Below, piece after piece: positions 8,349-15,986 of a stretch of DNA of 64,000 bases. Positions within the stretch are counted from its first letter, which is position 1, and each line of letters opens with the position of its first letter. Below the pieces are notes generated by a model. That model had not been told where the DNA came from and did not search any database. It worked only from the letters and a program-made list of their open reading frames with translations. The translations under genes were made by a program, and so were the position numbers. This stretch comes from Streptacidiphilus rugosus AM-16 (GTDB taxonomy: Bacteria > Actinomycetota > Actinomycetes > Streptomycetales > Streptomycetaceae): positions 3,348,001-3,412,000 of the forward strand of contig NZ_JQMJ01000004.1 of the NCBI RefSeq assembly GCF_000744655.1. Direction: 5' to 3'.

Positions 8349-8903
8349 TCAGGTGCCGGGCTTGCGACCGAAGACGTCGACGGCGTTGCCGACCTTGAGC
8401 AGCTTCCAGACGGCGGCGGCGTCGTGCATGGTCATGTTGACGCAGCCGTGCGAGCCGGGCGGTGTGGACATCGGGATGTCGACGGCGTGCAGGGCCTGGC
8501 CCTTGTCGAAGAACTGGCTGTAGGGCATGGCGACGTCGTAGAGCGAGGACACGTGGTGCAGGTCGCGCCAGTAGACGTGCCAGAGGCCGGGCCTGGTGGC
8601 GTAGCCCTTGCGGCCGGTGCGGACGGTGACCGGACCGTAGATCGTCTTCCGGCCGTCCTGTATCCAGAGCTTCTGGTGCGTGAGATCCACGCAGACCACC
8701 CGGCCGATGGTGGTCGGACAGGGCGACGCGGCCGCCGCCCTGGTGACGGCGTCGGCCTGCCCGGCCCCGACGGTGCCGACCCCGCCGACCAGCGCCGCCG
8801 TCGCCAGTGCGACCGCGGTGACGCGCGCCTTCAACTGCTTCAACTCGCCCCTGCTTTCGTAGTCCGAGACTCTGAGCTGATTGTCGTGACGTTCAGAAGA
8901 CAT
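8349..8903 (-). CDS. L,D-transpeptidase (YkuD domain), exported
   Basis: 184 residues. A hydrophobic stretch at about 28-48 acts as signal anchor or peptide, with an unusually long polar N-terminus before it. The YkuD catalytic motif is at the C-terminus: a His in HAVDIPM, then SHGCVNM with nucleophile C154. Such enzymes make or modify 3-3 cross-links in peptidoglycan or attach proteins to it; a minimal single-domain form like this one is compatible with either. The start at 8901-8903 has a GGGGGA Shine-Dalgarno; an in-frame start ten codons upstream has none. It sits between alr and nnrD but has its own terminator. Confidence 0.88.
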   Translation of the reverse strand: MSSERHDNQLRVSDYESRGELKQLKARVTAVALATAALVGGVGTVGAGQADAVTRAAAASPCPTTIGRVVCVDLTHQKLWIQDGRKTIYGPVTVRTGRKGYATRPGLWHVYWRDLHHVSSLYDVAMPYSQFFDKGQALHAVDIPMSTPPGSHGCVNMTMHDAAAVWKLLKVGNAVDVFGRKPGT

Positions 8904-8933
8904 GGGAGTCCCCCGATTGGTTGCACGGAACAC

Positions 8934-10586
8934 TCAGATGTCACTCGAAAGGTCGAGACAGAGCCGCCAGGCCTCGGGCAGGGCTGCGGTGATCGCGGTC
9001 GCGCTGGTCGGCGCGCCGCCGGAGGAGAGCCGGCCGGCGAGCCCGTGCAGGTACGCGGCGACGGACCCCGCGTCGAGCGGGGCGAGCCCGGCGGCGAGCA
9101 GCGCGCCGGCCAGGCCGGCCAGCACGTCGCCGCTGCCGGCGGTGGCGAGCTGGGCGGTGCCGGTCGGATTGACCCTGGCGGGGCCCTCGGGGCCGGTGAC
9201 CACGGTGGTGGATCCCTTGAGCAGCACGGTGCAGCCGTAGGCGCGGGCGATCGCGCGGGCGTAGCGCAGGCGCTCCGCCTCGACCTGCTCGCGCTCGGCC
9301 GCGATCCCGGCCCCGGCGAGCAGCGCGACCGCCTCGCCGGCGTGCGGCGTCAGCAGCGCGTCGGCGGGCGCGGAGCCGCGCTGCGCGAGCAGCCGCAGGC
9401 CGTCGGCGTCGACCAGCACCGGCGTGCCCGCGGCGACCGCCTCCGCCACGGCCCGCTCCGCGTCCTGCCCCTGCGCCAGCCCCGGACCGACCACCCACGC
9501 CTGCACCCGGCCCGCGTCCGCGGGCCCGCCCTCGCCCACCAGCGCCTCCGGATGCGCCCGGACGACGGCCTCGGCGGCGGCCCCGACATACCGCACCGCC
9601 CCGGCCCCACCCCTCAACGCGGCCCCGACCGCCAACACCGCCGCCCCCGGATACCTCCCCGACCCCGCCGCGATCCCGACCACCCCCCGCCGGTACTTGT
9701 CACTCTCCCCCACCGGCTCCGGCAACAACGCGGCCACGTCCCCCGCCTGCAGCACCTCCACCACATGCCCGCCCCGCCGAGCCCCCGAGCCGGCGAACCC
9801 CGCCCCGGGTTCCCGCTCCGCGCCGGCAGCGGCCGGACGCGGACCCGACGTCGAGCCCGCCTCCGGGGCCGAAGGCCGACCGGCAGCGGCACCCTGCCCC
9901 GGAGCACCGCCGGAACCGCCCCCCGCTTCCGCCTCCAACCCCGCTCCGGGTTCCCGCTCCGCGGAGGTGGCGTTCGCGCCTCGCAGGCCGATGTCGATGA
10001 GGTGGAGGACGCCTGCGTGGGAGGCGCCGGGGTCGATGAGGAGGCCCGGTTTGTGGGTGCCGAAGGTGACTGTGACGTCCGCGTGGACCGCCCGGCCGGG
10101 GACCGCGCCGGTGTCGGGGTCGACGCCGCTGGGAAGGTCGACCGCCACCACCGTCGCAGCGCCGCGTTCCGACGCGGCGACCCAGGGCAGGGCGGCCTCG
10201 CGCAGCGGCCCGCGGCCGCCGATGCCCACGATGCCGTCGAGGACGAGGTCGGCCCGTTCCGCCTCGGCCAGGTCGGCCGTCACGCGGCCGCCCGCCGCCA
10301 GCAGCGCGGCCAGCGCGGCCGCGTGCGTGCGTTCGGGCGCGAGCAGCGCGGCGTGGACGCGGGCGCCGCGGCGGGCCAGGCGCGCGCCCGCGTAGAGGGC
10401 GTCCCCGCCGTTGTCGCCGCTGCCCGCCAGGACCAGGACGCGACTGCCGTAGACGCGCCCGAGCAGGGACGCGCAGGTCGCCGCCAGCCCCGCCGCCGCC
10501 CGCTGCATCAGCGTGCCCTCCGGCAGACGGGCCATCAGCTCGCCCTCGGCCGCCCGCACCCAATCCACAGGGTGTGCATAACGCAT
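8934..10586 (-). CDS. nnrD: Bifunctional NAD(P)HX epimerase / ADP-dependent dehydratase
   Basis: 550 residues, fusion of an N-terminal YjeF_N epimerase domain (about 1-215, with VLAGSGDNGGDALYAGARL) and a C-terminal ribokinase-like dehydratase domain (about 285-550, with KYRRGVVGIAAGSGRYPGAA and the catalytic NPTGTAQLATAGSGDVLAG). It repairs hydrated NADH and NADPH. The linker between the domains (about residues 208-275) is Gly/Ala/Pro/Glu-rich and contains the octapeptide AEREPGAG twice, encoded by a near-perfect 27-bp direct repeat. The start at 10584-10586 has an AAGGAAG motif upstream. It follows acpS by 41 nt. Confidence 0.93.
   Translation of the reverse strand: MRYAHPVDWVRAAEGELMARLPEGTLMQRAAAGLAATCASLLGRVYGSRVLVLAGSGDNGGDALYAGARLARRGARVHAALLAPERTHAAALAALLAAGGRVTADLAEAERADLVLDGIVGIGGRGPLREAALPWVAASERGAATVVAVDLPSGVDPDTGAVPGRAVHADVTVTFGTHKPGLLIDPGASHAGVLHLIDIGLRGANATSAEREPGAGLEAEAGGGSGGAPGQGAAAGRPSAPEAGSTSGPRPAAAGAEREPGAGFAGSGARRGGHVVEVLQAGDVAALLPEPVGESDKYRRGVVGIAAGSGRYPGAAVLAVGAALRGGAGAVRYVGAAAEAVVRAHPEALVGEGGPADAGRVQAWVVGPGLAQGQDAERAVAEAVAAGTPVLVDADGLRLLAQRGSAPADALLTPHAGEAVALLAGAGIAAEREQVEAERLRYARAIARAYGCTVLLKGSTTVVTGPEGPARVNPTGTAQLATAGSGDVLAGLAGALLAAGLAPLDAGSVAAYLHGLAGRLSSGGAPTSATAITAALPEAWRLCLDLSSDI
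9796..9963. repeat. 27-bp direct repeat pair inside the nnrD linker
   Basis: Copies at 9796-9822 and 9937-9963 differ at one base and begin AACCCCG[C/T]CCCGGGTT on plus. Each contains an AACCC...GGGTT inverted element. In the nnrD frame they encode AEREPGAG, so the linker seems to have grown by duplication or insertion of a GC-rich repeat without loss of frame. Confidence 0.7.
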
Positions 10587-10627
10587 CGCGCTCGACCCGC
10601 TTCCTTCGACGTGGACCTGGGTGGACC

Positions 10628-10996
10628 TCACCCCTCGGCGATCACCACCGCCGACGCTACGCCCGCGTCGTGGCTCAGCGAGAGATGCCAGGAGCGCACG
10701 CCCAGCCGCGCCGCGCACGCCGCCACCGTCCCGTGGACGGTCAGGATCGGCCGGCCGGACGGCTCGGTCCGCACCACCGCGTCCGTCCAGGCGAGGTCGC
10801 CGGGCGCGCCGAGGGCCTTCGCCACCGCCTCCTTCGCCGCGAAGCGCGCCGCCAGCGAGGCGATGCCGCGGCGTTCGCCGCTGGGCAGCAGCAGTTCGTC
10901 GGGCGTGAAGAGCCGGTCGGCCATGCCGGGCGTGCGCCGCAGCGCCTCGTCGAACCGGTCGATCTCCGCCACGTCGATGCCCACACCGATGATCAC
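10628..10996 (-). CDS. acpS: Holo-[acyl-carrier-protein] synthase
   Basis: 122 residues. N-terminal [15 protein letters not shown] carries the Mg-binding Asp, and [13 protein letters not shown] (about residues 53-65) carries the second acidic/Lys signature. It transfers 4'-phosphopantetheine from CoA to apo-ACP, here most likely the fatty-acid ACP. I chose GTG at 10994-10996 because GGGAG at 11003-11007 is six bases upstream; a TTG two codons earlier abuts the SD directly. It lies between glmS and nnrD, the usual actinomycete order. Confidence 0.93.
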   Translation of the reverse strand: MIIGVGIDVAEIDRFDEALRRTPGMADRLFTPDELLLPSGERRGIASLAARFAAKEAVAKALGAPGDLAWTDAVVRTEPSGRPILTVHGTVAACAARLGVRSWHLSLSHDAGVASAVVIAEG

Positions 10997-11021
10997 CAGC
11001 AACTCCCAAGGTCATGACGAA

Positions 11022-11066
11022 GGGCCCGGGCACCGCCGACGAGAGTCGACGACGGCGCCCGGGCCC
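11022..11066 (-). terminator. Terminator after glmS
   Basis: Perfect 10-bp arms, GGGCCCGGGC at 11022-11031 and GCCCGGGCCC at 11057-11066. The 25-nt interior can also partly pair. It lies just past the glmS stop. Confidence 0.8.
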
Positions 11067-11086
11067 CACCTTGCCACTGACCGCGG

Positions 11087-12946
11087 CTACTCCACGGTCA
11101 CCGACTTCGCCAGGTTGCGCGGCTGGTCCACCTCGTGGCCCTTCGCCGTCGCCAGCTCGCAGGCGAAGACCTGCAGCGGGACCGTCGCGACCAGCGGCTG
11201 CAGCAGCGTCGGGGTCTGCGGGATGCGGACCAGGTGGTCGGCGTAGGGGACGACCGCCTCGTCGCCCTCCTCCGCGATCACCACGGTCCGGGCGCCGCGC
11301 GCACGGATCTCCTGGATGTTGGAGACGATCTTGTCGTGCAGCACCGAGCGCCCGCGGGGCGACGGGACGACCACGACGACCGGCAGCCCCTCCTCGATCA
11401 GCGCGATCGGACCGTGCTTCAGCTCGCCCGCCGCGAAGCCCTCGGCGTGCATGTAGGCGAGCTCCTTGAGCTTGAGCGCGCCCTCCAGTGCCACCGGGTA
11501 GCCGACGTGGCGGCCGAGGAACAGCACCGCCGGTGCGTCCGCCAGCGAGCGCGCGAGCTCGCGCACCGGCTCCATGGTCTCCAGGACCTGCTCGACCTGA
11601 CGCGGCGCGTCCGCGAGCTGGCGGATCACCTCGAAGATCTCGTCGCCCCACTTGGTGCCGCGCACCTGGCCCAGGTACAGGGCGACCAGGTAGCAGGCGA
11701 CCAGCTGGGTCAGGAACGCCTTGGTCGAGGCGACCGCGACCTCGGGGCCCGCGTGCGTGTAGAGCACGGCGTCGGACTCCCGCGGGATGGTGGAGCCGTT
11801 GGTGTTGCAGATCGCCAGGACCTTCGCGCCCTGCTCGCGCGCGTGCCGCAGCGCCATCAGGGTGTCCATGGTCTCGCCGGACTGCGAGATGGCGATGACC
11901 AGCGTCTGCTGGTCCAGGATCGGGTCGCGGTAGCGGAACTCCGAGGCGACCTCGACCTCGCAGGGGATCCGGGTCCAGTGCTCGATCGCGTACTTCGCGA
12001 TCAGGCCCGCGTGGAAGGCGGTGCCGCAGGCCACGATGACGACCTTGTCGATCTCGCGCAGCACGGAGTGGTCGATGCGCAGCTCGTCGAGCGTCAGCGA
12101 GCCGTTCGCGTCGATCCGGCCCAGCAGCGTGTTGGCGACGGCCTCGGGCTGCTCGGCGATCTCCTTGAGCATGAAGTAGTCGTAGCCGCCCTTCTCGGCG
12201 GCCGACGCGTCCCAGTCCACGTGGTACTCGCGGAACTCGCCCGGCGCACCGTGGAAGTCGGTGATCGTCACGCCCTCGCGGCGCAGCTCGACGACCTGGT
12301 CCTGGCCCAGCTCGATGGCCTCGCGGGTGTGCGCGATGAACGCGGCAACGTCGGAGGCGAGGAAGTTCTCGCCCTCGCCGCGGCCGACCACCAGCGGCGA
12401 GTTGCGCCGCGCGCCGACCACCACGTCCGGCGCGTCCGCGTGCACGGCGACCAGGGTGAAGGCCCCGTCCAGCTGACGGCAGACCACGCGCATGGCCTCG
12501 GCGAGGTCCACCTCGCCGACCTGCGCGTCGACGGCCTCGGCCAGCAGGTGCGCGACGACCTCGGTATCCGTCTCCGAGGCGAGCACGTGGCCGCGCTCGG
12601 AGAGCTCCAGCCGGAGCCTGGCGAAGTTCTCGATGATCCCGTTGTGCACGACGGCGACCTTGCCGGCGCCGCCCACGTGGGGGTGCGCGTTGGCGTCGGT
12701 CGGCCCGCCGTGGGTGGCCCAACGGGTGTGACCTATCCCGACTGTGCCCTCAGCCAGGGGGGTCTCGGCGAGCAGCTTCTCCAGATTGGCGAGCTTGCCT
12801 GCCTTCTTCGCGACCGCGAGGTCGCCTTCGGGGGTCTGGACGGCGACACCGGCCGAGTCGTATCCCCGGTATTCCAGACGTCGCAGCCCGGACAGCACAA
12901 CGTCCAGGGCGGGCTGCGCGCCCACGTAACCAACAATTCCGCACAT
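11087..12946 (-). CDS. glmS: Glutamine--fructose-6-phosphate aminotransferase
   Basis: 619 residues starting MCGIVGYVG; Cys2, exposed after Met removal, is the glutaminase nucleophile. The N-terminal glutaminase (class II) domain spans about 1-220, followed by two SIS sugar-isomerase domains, the first marked by AISQSGETMDT. The C-terminus LAKSVTVE is the family signature. It makes glucosamine-6-phosphate, the entry to UDP-GlcNAc, and works upstream of the glmM product encoded at 23-24 kb. A TAAGCT hexamer six bases before the ATG and absence of an SD suggest a leaderless mRNA. I see no glmS ribozyme signature. Confidence 0.97.
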   Translation of the reverse strand: MCGIVGYVGAQPALDVVLSGLRRLEYRGYDSAGVAVQTPEGDLAVAKKAGKLANLEKLLAETPLAEGTVGIGHTRWATHGGPTDANAHPHVGGAGKVAVVHNGIIENFARLRLELSERGHVLASETDTEVVAHLLAEAVDAQVGEVDLAEAMRVVCRQLDGAFTLVAVHADAPDVVVGARRNSPLVVGRGEGENFLASDVAAFIAHTREAIELGQDQVVELRREGVTITDFHGAPGEFREYHVDWDASAAEKGGYDYFMLKEIAEQPEAVANTLLGRIDANGSLTLDELRIDHSVLREIDKVVIVACGTAFHAGLIAKYAIEHWTRIPCEVEVASEFRYRDPILDQQTLVIAISQSGETMDTLMALRHAREQGAKVLAICNTNGSTIPRESDAVLYTHAGPEVAVASTKAFLTQLVACYLVALYLGQVRGTKWGDEIFEVIRQLADAPRQVEQVLETMEPVRELARSLADAPAVLFLGRHVGYPVALEGALKLKELAYMHAEGFAAGELKHGPIALIEEGLPVVVVVPSPRGRSVLHDKIVSNIQEIRARGARTVVIAEEGDEAVVPYADHLVRIPQTPTLLQPLVATVPLQVFACELATAKGHEVDQPRNLAKSVTVE

Positions 12947-12952
12947 CGCCCC

Positions 12953-12958
12953 AGCTTA
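12953..12958 (-). promoter_or_regulatory. Candidate -10 box for leaderless glmS
   Basis: TAAGCT on minus, six bases (GGGGCG) before the ATG. No SD is present between them. No convincing -35 box is visible. Confidence 0.4.
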
Positions 12959-13017
12959 AGGCGCGTTCTCGGACGCCTGCGCGAGGTGCAATCCTCGTCA
13001 CACGTTTACATGGTGCA

Positions 13018-13047
13018 TATGGGTCAGATCAGATGTGATCACCCATA
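13018..13047. promoter_or_regulatory. Imperfect palindrome upstream of glmS
   Basis: Outer arms TATGGGT (13018-13024) and ACCCATA (13041-13047) are perfectly complementary, and two GATC words lie between them. It is about 75 bp upstream of the glmS start, in the gap before the SDR terminator. It could be an operator for an unknown regulator or a weak terminator; it does not match the DasR (dre) consensus as I know it. Confidence 0.35.
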
Positions 13048-13055
13048 CGACGCCC

Positions 13056-13098
13056 GACGGGCCGGTCGCCCCCGTCAGGTGGGGACGACCGGCCCGTC
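13056..13098 (-). terminator. Terminator after the SDR gene
   Basis: Perfect 13-bp arms, GACGGGCCGGTCG at 13056-13068 and CGACCGGCCCGTC at 13086-13098, with a 17-nt loop, 14 nt past the stop at 13113. Confidence 0.8.
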
Positions 13099-13112
13099 TG
13101 CTGGGGTCGGCG

Positions 13113-13874
13113 TCAGCGCGCCGTCATGCGGAGGGCGCCGTCCATGCGGATGGTCTCCCCGTTGAGGTAGTCGTGCTCGGTGACCATGGTGACCAGGCGG
13201 GCGTACTCCTCCGGGCGGGCCAGCCGCTGCGGGAAGGTGACGCTCGCGCCCAGGCCGGCGCGGACCTCGTCGCTGAAGCCGGCCATCATCGGGGTGTCCA
13301 CGATGCCCGGGGCGATCGTCACCACGCGGATGCCGTGCTGCGCCAGGTCGCGCGCCGCCGTCACGGTCATCCCGGCCACGCCGGCCTTGCTCGCGGCGTA
13401 GGCGATCTGGCCGATCTGCGCCTCGAAGGCGGCGATCGACGCCGTGTTGACGATCAGTCCGCGCTGGCCGTTCGCGTCCGGCTCCTGCCGGGCGATCGCC
13501 TCCGCCGCGAGCCGCATCACGTTGAAGGTGCCCAGCAGGTTGACCTTCAGCACGGTGTGGAAGAGGTCCAGGTCGTGCGGGCCGCCGCGGCCCAGGATGC
13601 GGGCCGAGGGGGCGATCCCGGCGCAGTTGACCGCGAGCCGCAGCTCCGCGCCGTCGTCGTCGATCCGCGCCAGGGCCTCGCGCACCGGGGCGTCCTCGGT
13701 GACGTCGGCGGCGAGCAGGGTGACGCCGTCCGGCTGCGGGCCGGCCGCGGCCACGGCCTTGTCCAGGTCAAGGCCGTAGACGGTCGCGCCGCGCGCGGCC
13801 AGCGCGGCCGCCGTCGCCGCGCCAAGACCTGACGCGGCGCCGGTGACCAGGGCGGCGGATCCGGCGATGTCCAT
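13113..13874 (-). CDS. Short-chain dehydrogenase, 3-hydroxyacyl-CoA dehydrogenase type
   Basis: 253 residues. The Rossmann glycine motif is TGAASGLG at 11-18, NCAG is at about 83-86, and the catalytic triad is S146, Y159 and K163 in NTAS and YAASK. The layout, with a [20 protein letters not shown] insert and [12 protein letters not shown], resembles type-2 3-hydroxyacyl-CoA dehydrogenases that also oxidise 2-methyl-3-hydroxybutyryl-CoA. It lies 38 nt after the acyl-CoA dehydrogenase gene with a GAGGAG SD, so the pair probably acts in beta-oxidation or branched-chain acyl-CoA breakdown. Exact substrate is inferred. Confidence 0.85.
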   Translation of the reverse strand: MDIAGSAALVTGAASGLGAATAAALAARGATVYGLDLDKAVAAAGPQPDGVTLLAADVTEDAPVREALARIDDDGAELRLAVNCAGIAPSARILGRGGPHDLDLFHTVLKVNLLGTFNVMRLAAEAIARQEPDANGQRGLIVNTASIAAFEAQIGQIAYAASKAGVAGMTVTAARDLAQHGIRVVTIAPGIVDTPMMAGFSDEVRAGLGASVTFPQRLARPEEYARLVTMVTEHDYLNGETIRMDGALRMTAR

Positions 13875-13912
13875 GGGTCTCCTCGGGGTTGGAGCGATCG
13901 ATCGTTTCGACG

Positions 13913-15070
13913 TTACTGCGCGAGCTGACGGCTGATCACCAGCCGCTGGATCTGGTTCGTCCCCTCGAAGATCTGCATGATCTTCGCCTCGCGCATGTAG
14001 CGCTCGACCGGGAAGTCGCGGGTGTAGCCGTAGCCGCCCAGCACCTGGACCGCGTCCGTCGTCACCTTCATCGCCGCGTCCGTGGCGATCAGCTTGGCGA
14101 CGCTGGCCTGACGGCTGAACGGGCGGCCGAGGTCGCGGCGGCGCGCGGCGTCGAGGTAGGTCGCGCGGGCGGAGTCGACGGCGGCGGCCATGTCGGCCAG
14201 CAGGAAGCCGAGACCCTGGTGGTCGACGATCTTCCGACCGAAGGTGGTCCGCTCGTTGGCGTAGCCGACGGCCGCGTCGAGCGCCGCCTGGGCGAGCCCG
14301 GTGGCGCAGGCGGCGATGCCGAGGCGACCGCTGTCGAGCGCGCTGAACGCGATCTGGAGGCCCTGCCCCTCCGTGCCGATCAGCCGGTCCGCGTCGATGA
14401 CCGCGCCGTCCCACATGGCCGAGGTGGTCGGGACCGCCTGGAGCCCCATCTTCTCCTCCGGCTTGCCGAAGCTCAGCCCGTCCGCCTGGCCCGGCGCGAG
14501 GAAGCAGGAAATGCCGCGGCTGCCCGGCGCGGTCCGGGCGAAGAGGGCGTAGAAGTCGGCCTTGCCGCCGTGGGTGATCCACGCCTTGTTGCCGGTGATG
14601 CGGTAACCGGTGAGCTCGCCGCCCGCATCGGTGACCTGCTCCGCCTTGCAGGTCAGCGCGGCGGCGTCGGAACCGGCCTGCGGCTCGGAGAGGCTGTAGC
14701 CGCCGATCAGCTCGCCGCCGAGCATGGCCGGCAGCCAGCGCTCCTTCTGCGCGTCGGTGCCGAAGGCGCTGACCGGGTGGCAGGCGAGCGTGTGCACGCT
14801 GGTGGCCACCGCGATGGCGGCCCAGCGGGCGGCCAGCTCCTCCAGGACCTGGAGGTAGACCTCGTACGGCTGCTCGCCGCCGCCGAAGTCCTCGGAGTAC
14901 GGCAGCCCCAGCAGTCCGGCTCGGCCGAGGGTGGCGAAGAGGCCCTCAGGGTAGATCTCGCCCTTCTCGTGCCCGTCCGCCTTCGGGGCGAGCTCCTTGT
15001 CGGCGAGTTCCCTGGTCAGCGCGATCAGGTCCTCGGCCTCCGGGGTGGGAAGCAGACGGTCAACGGGCAT
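13913..15070 (-). CDS. Acyl-CoA dehydrogenase
   Basis: 385 residues, normal length. Signatures: GGYSLSEPQAGSDAAAL (FAD/substrate loop, about 125-141), FGRKIVDHQGLGFLLADM, VLGGYGYTRDFPVERYMREAK, and the catalytic base E369 in FEGTNQIQ. It oxidises acyl-CoA to enoyl-CoA, passing electrons to ETF. The start MPVDRLL at 15068-15070 has a GGAG eight bases upstream; the much longer open frame reaching 16159 runs through a regulatory gap and repeats and is rejected. It is divergent from a TetR gene, with inverted repeats between, so local repression is likely. Confidence 0.93.
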   Translation of the reverse strand: MPVDRLLPTPEAEDLIALTRELADKELAPKADGHEKGEIYPEGLFATLGRAGLLGLPYSEDFGGGEQPYEVYLQVLEELAARWAAIAVATSVHTLACHPVSAFGTDAQKERWLPAMLGGELIGGYSLSEPQAGSDAAALTCKAEQVTDAGGELTGYRITGNKAWITHGGKADFYALFARTAPGSRGISCFLAPGQADGLSFGKPEEKMGLQAVPTTSAMWDGAVIDADRLIGTEGQGLQIAFSALDSGRLGIAACATGLAQAALDAAVGYANERTTFGRKIVDHQGLGFLLADMAAAVDSARATYLDAARRRDLGRPFSRQASVAKLIATDAAMKVTTDAVQVLGGYGYTRDFPVERYMREAKIMQIFEGTNQIQRLVISRQLAQ

Positions 15071-15095
15071 CGCGGGCTCCAAGCGGTACTCTGAG

Positions 15096-15111
15096 CGGTA
15101 CGTCAGTACCG
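15096..15111. promoter_or_regulatory. Candidate operator between acyl-CoA dehydrogenase and TetR genes
   Basis: CGGTAC (15096-15101) and GTACCG (15106-15111) form a perfect inverted repeat with a 4-bp centre. A third GCGGTAC word lies upstream at 15083-15089. Nearby are TAGCGCTA (15119-15126) and ATCGC-tcgcc-GCGAT (15127-15141). One of these is the likely site for the divergent TetR protein. Confidence 0.5.
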
Positions 15112-15138
15112 GAAATCGTAGCGCTAATCGCTCGCCGC

Positions 15139-15144
15139 GATAAT
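15139..15144 (+). promoter_or_regulatory. -10 box for the TetR gene (leaderless)
   Basis: GATAAT, seven bases before GTG 15152. It overlaps the alternative ATG at 15143, which would put that ATG inside the promoter; this is why GTG 15152 is chosen as the start. Confidence 0.5.
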
Positions 15145-15151
15145 GGGGCAC

Positions 15152-15754
15152 GTGATCGAGACCTCCGAGACCATCGGACCCAAGCAGACCGGCCGTGGCG
15201 CCGCGCGCCGGTCCGAGCTGTTCGAGGAGCTGGTGGGCCTGCTCACCCAGGAGGGGTTCGCCCACCTCACCCTCGACGACCTGGCGGCGCGGCTGCGCTG
15301 CTCCAAGCGCACGCTGTACGGGCTCGCGGACAGCAAGGAACAGCTGGTCAGGGCCGTGGTGGTGCACTTCTTCCGCAACGCGACGGTGCGGGTGGAGGCG
15401 GCCGTCGCCGCGGAGCCCGGCCCGGCCGACCGGCTCGCCGCGTACCTCCGCGCGGTGGCGGCGCAGCTGGCGCCGCTGTCGCCGCGGTTCTTCGAAGATG
15501 TAGCCGGCTTCGAGCCGGCCTCCGAGGTCTACGAGAGGAACACGCGAGCGGCGGCCCGGCGCGTGGAGCAGTTGATCGAGGAGGGCGTGGCGGCGGGGGA
15601 GTTCCGCGAGGTCCATGTGGCGTTCGCGGCGGACGTCATCTCCTCGGTCATGGTCCGCATCCAGCAGCGGCAGGTCGCCACGGCGACGGGCCTCGCCGAC
15701 GCGGAGGCCTACGCCCACCTCGCCGAACTCCTGCTCCACGGCCTCAGCCGCTGA
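15152..15754 (+). CDS. TetR/AcrR-family transcriptional regulator
   Basis: 200 residues from GTG 15152 (MIETSETIGPKQTGRG). The N-terminal HTH is typical: FEELVGLLTQEGFAHLTLDDLAARLRCS continuing to KRTLYGLADSKEQLV. The C-terminal ligand domain is helical with no close similarity I can name. Divergent transcription from the acyl-CoA dehydrogenase/SDR pair, with palindromes between them, suggests it represses these genes and itself, with an acyl-CoA or fatty acid as plausible effector. An ATG at 15143 is an alternative start but overlaps a GATAAT promoter element. A repeat element follows the gene. Confidence 0.87.
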   Translation: MIETSETIGPKQTGRGAARRSELFEELVGLLTQEGFAHLTLDDLAARLRCSKRTLYGLADSKEQLVRAVVVHFFRNATVRVEAAVAAEPGPADRLAAYLRAVAAQLAPLSPRFFEDVAGFEPASEVYERNTRAAARRVEQLIEEGVAAGEFREVHVAFAADVISSVMVRIQQRQVATATGLADAEAYAHLAELLLHGLSR

Positions 15755-15804
15755 CGCGCCCTTGGGGGCGCGAGGAACCTTCGCACGCGAGAAACCCGGC
15801 AGTG

Positions 15805-15940
15805 CCTCAGGGGCGCGAGGAACTGCGCGAGGAACCGCCCTGTGCGGATGGCCCTGCGCGCCCCGGACCATCCGCACGCCGTTGGCTTGCCGCGCCCACG
15901 CGCCTGAGACGCATATCGGCAGAGCCCCGCGCCCCTGAGG
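15805..15940. repeat. Intergenic palindromic repeat, copy A (degenerate)
   Basis: Outer arms CCTCAGGGGCGCGAGG (15805-15820) and its near-complement at 15925-15940 (one mismatch) flank an inner hairpin, GTGCGGATGG at 15842-15851 and CCATCCGCAC at 15868-15877. A truncated extra left end lies at about 15763-15800. It has the same terminal sequence as copies B (23166-23263) and C (29785-29887). Confidence 0.75.
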
Positions 15941-15974
15941 TAGTGCAACCGGCCCTCCTGCGCGGAGCGCCCTG

Positions 15975-15980
15975 CACAAT
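15975..15980 (+). promoter_or_regulatory. Candidate -10 box, leaderless SARP-type regulator
   Basis: CACAAT, six bases before GTG 15987, with no SD between. The -35 region is not recognisable. Confidence 0.4.
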
Positions 15981-15986
15981 TGGTCC

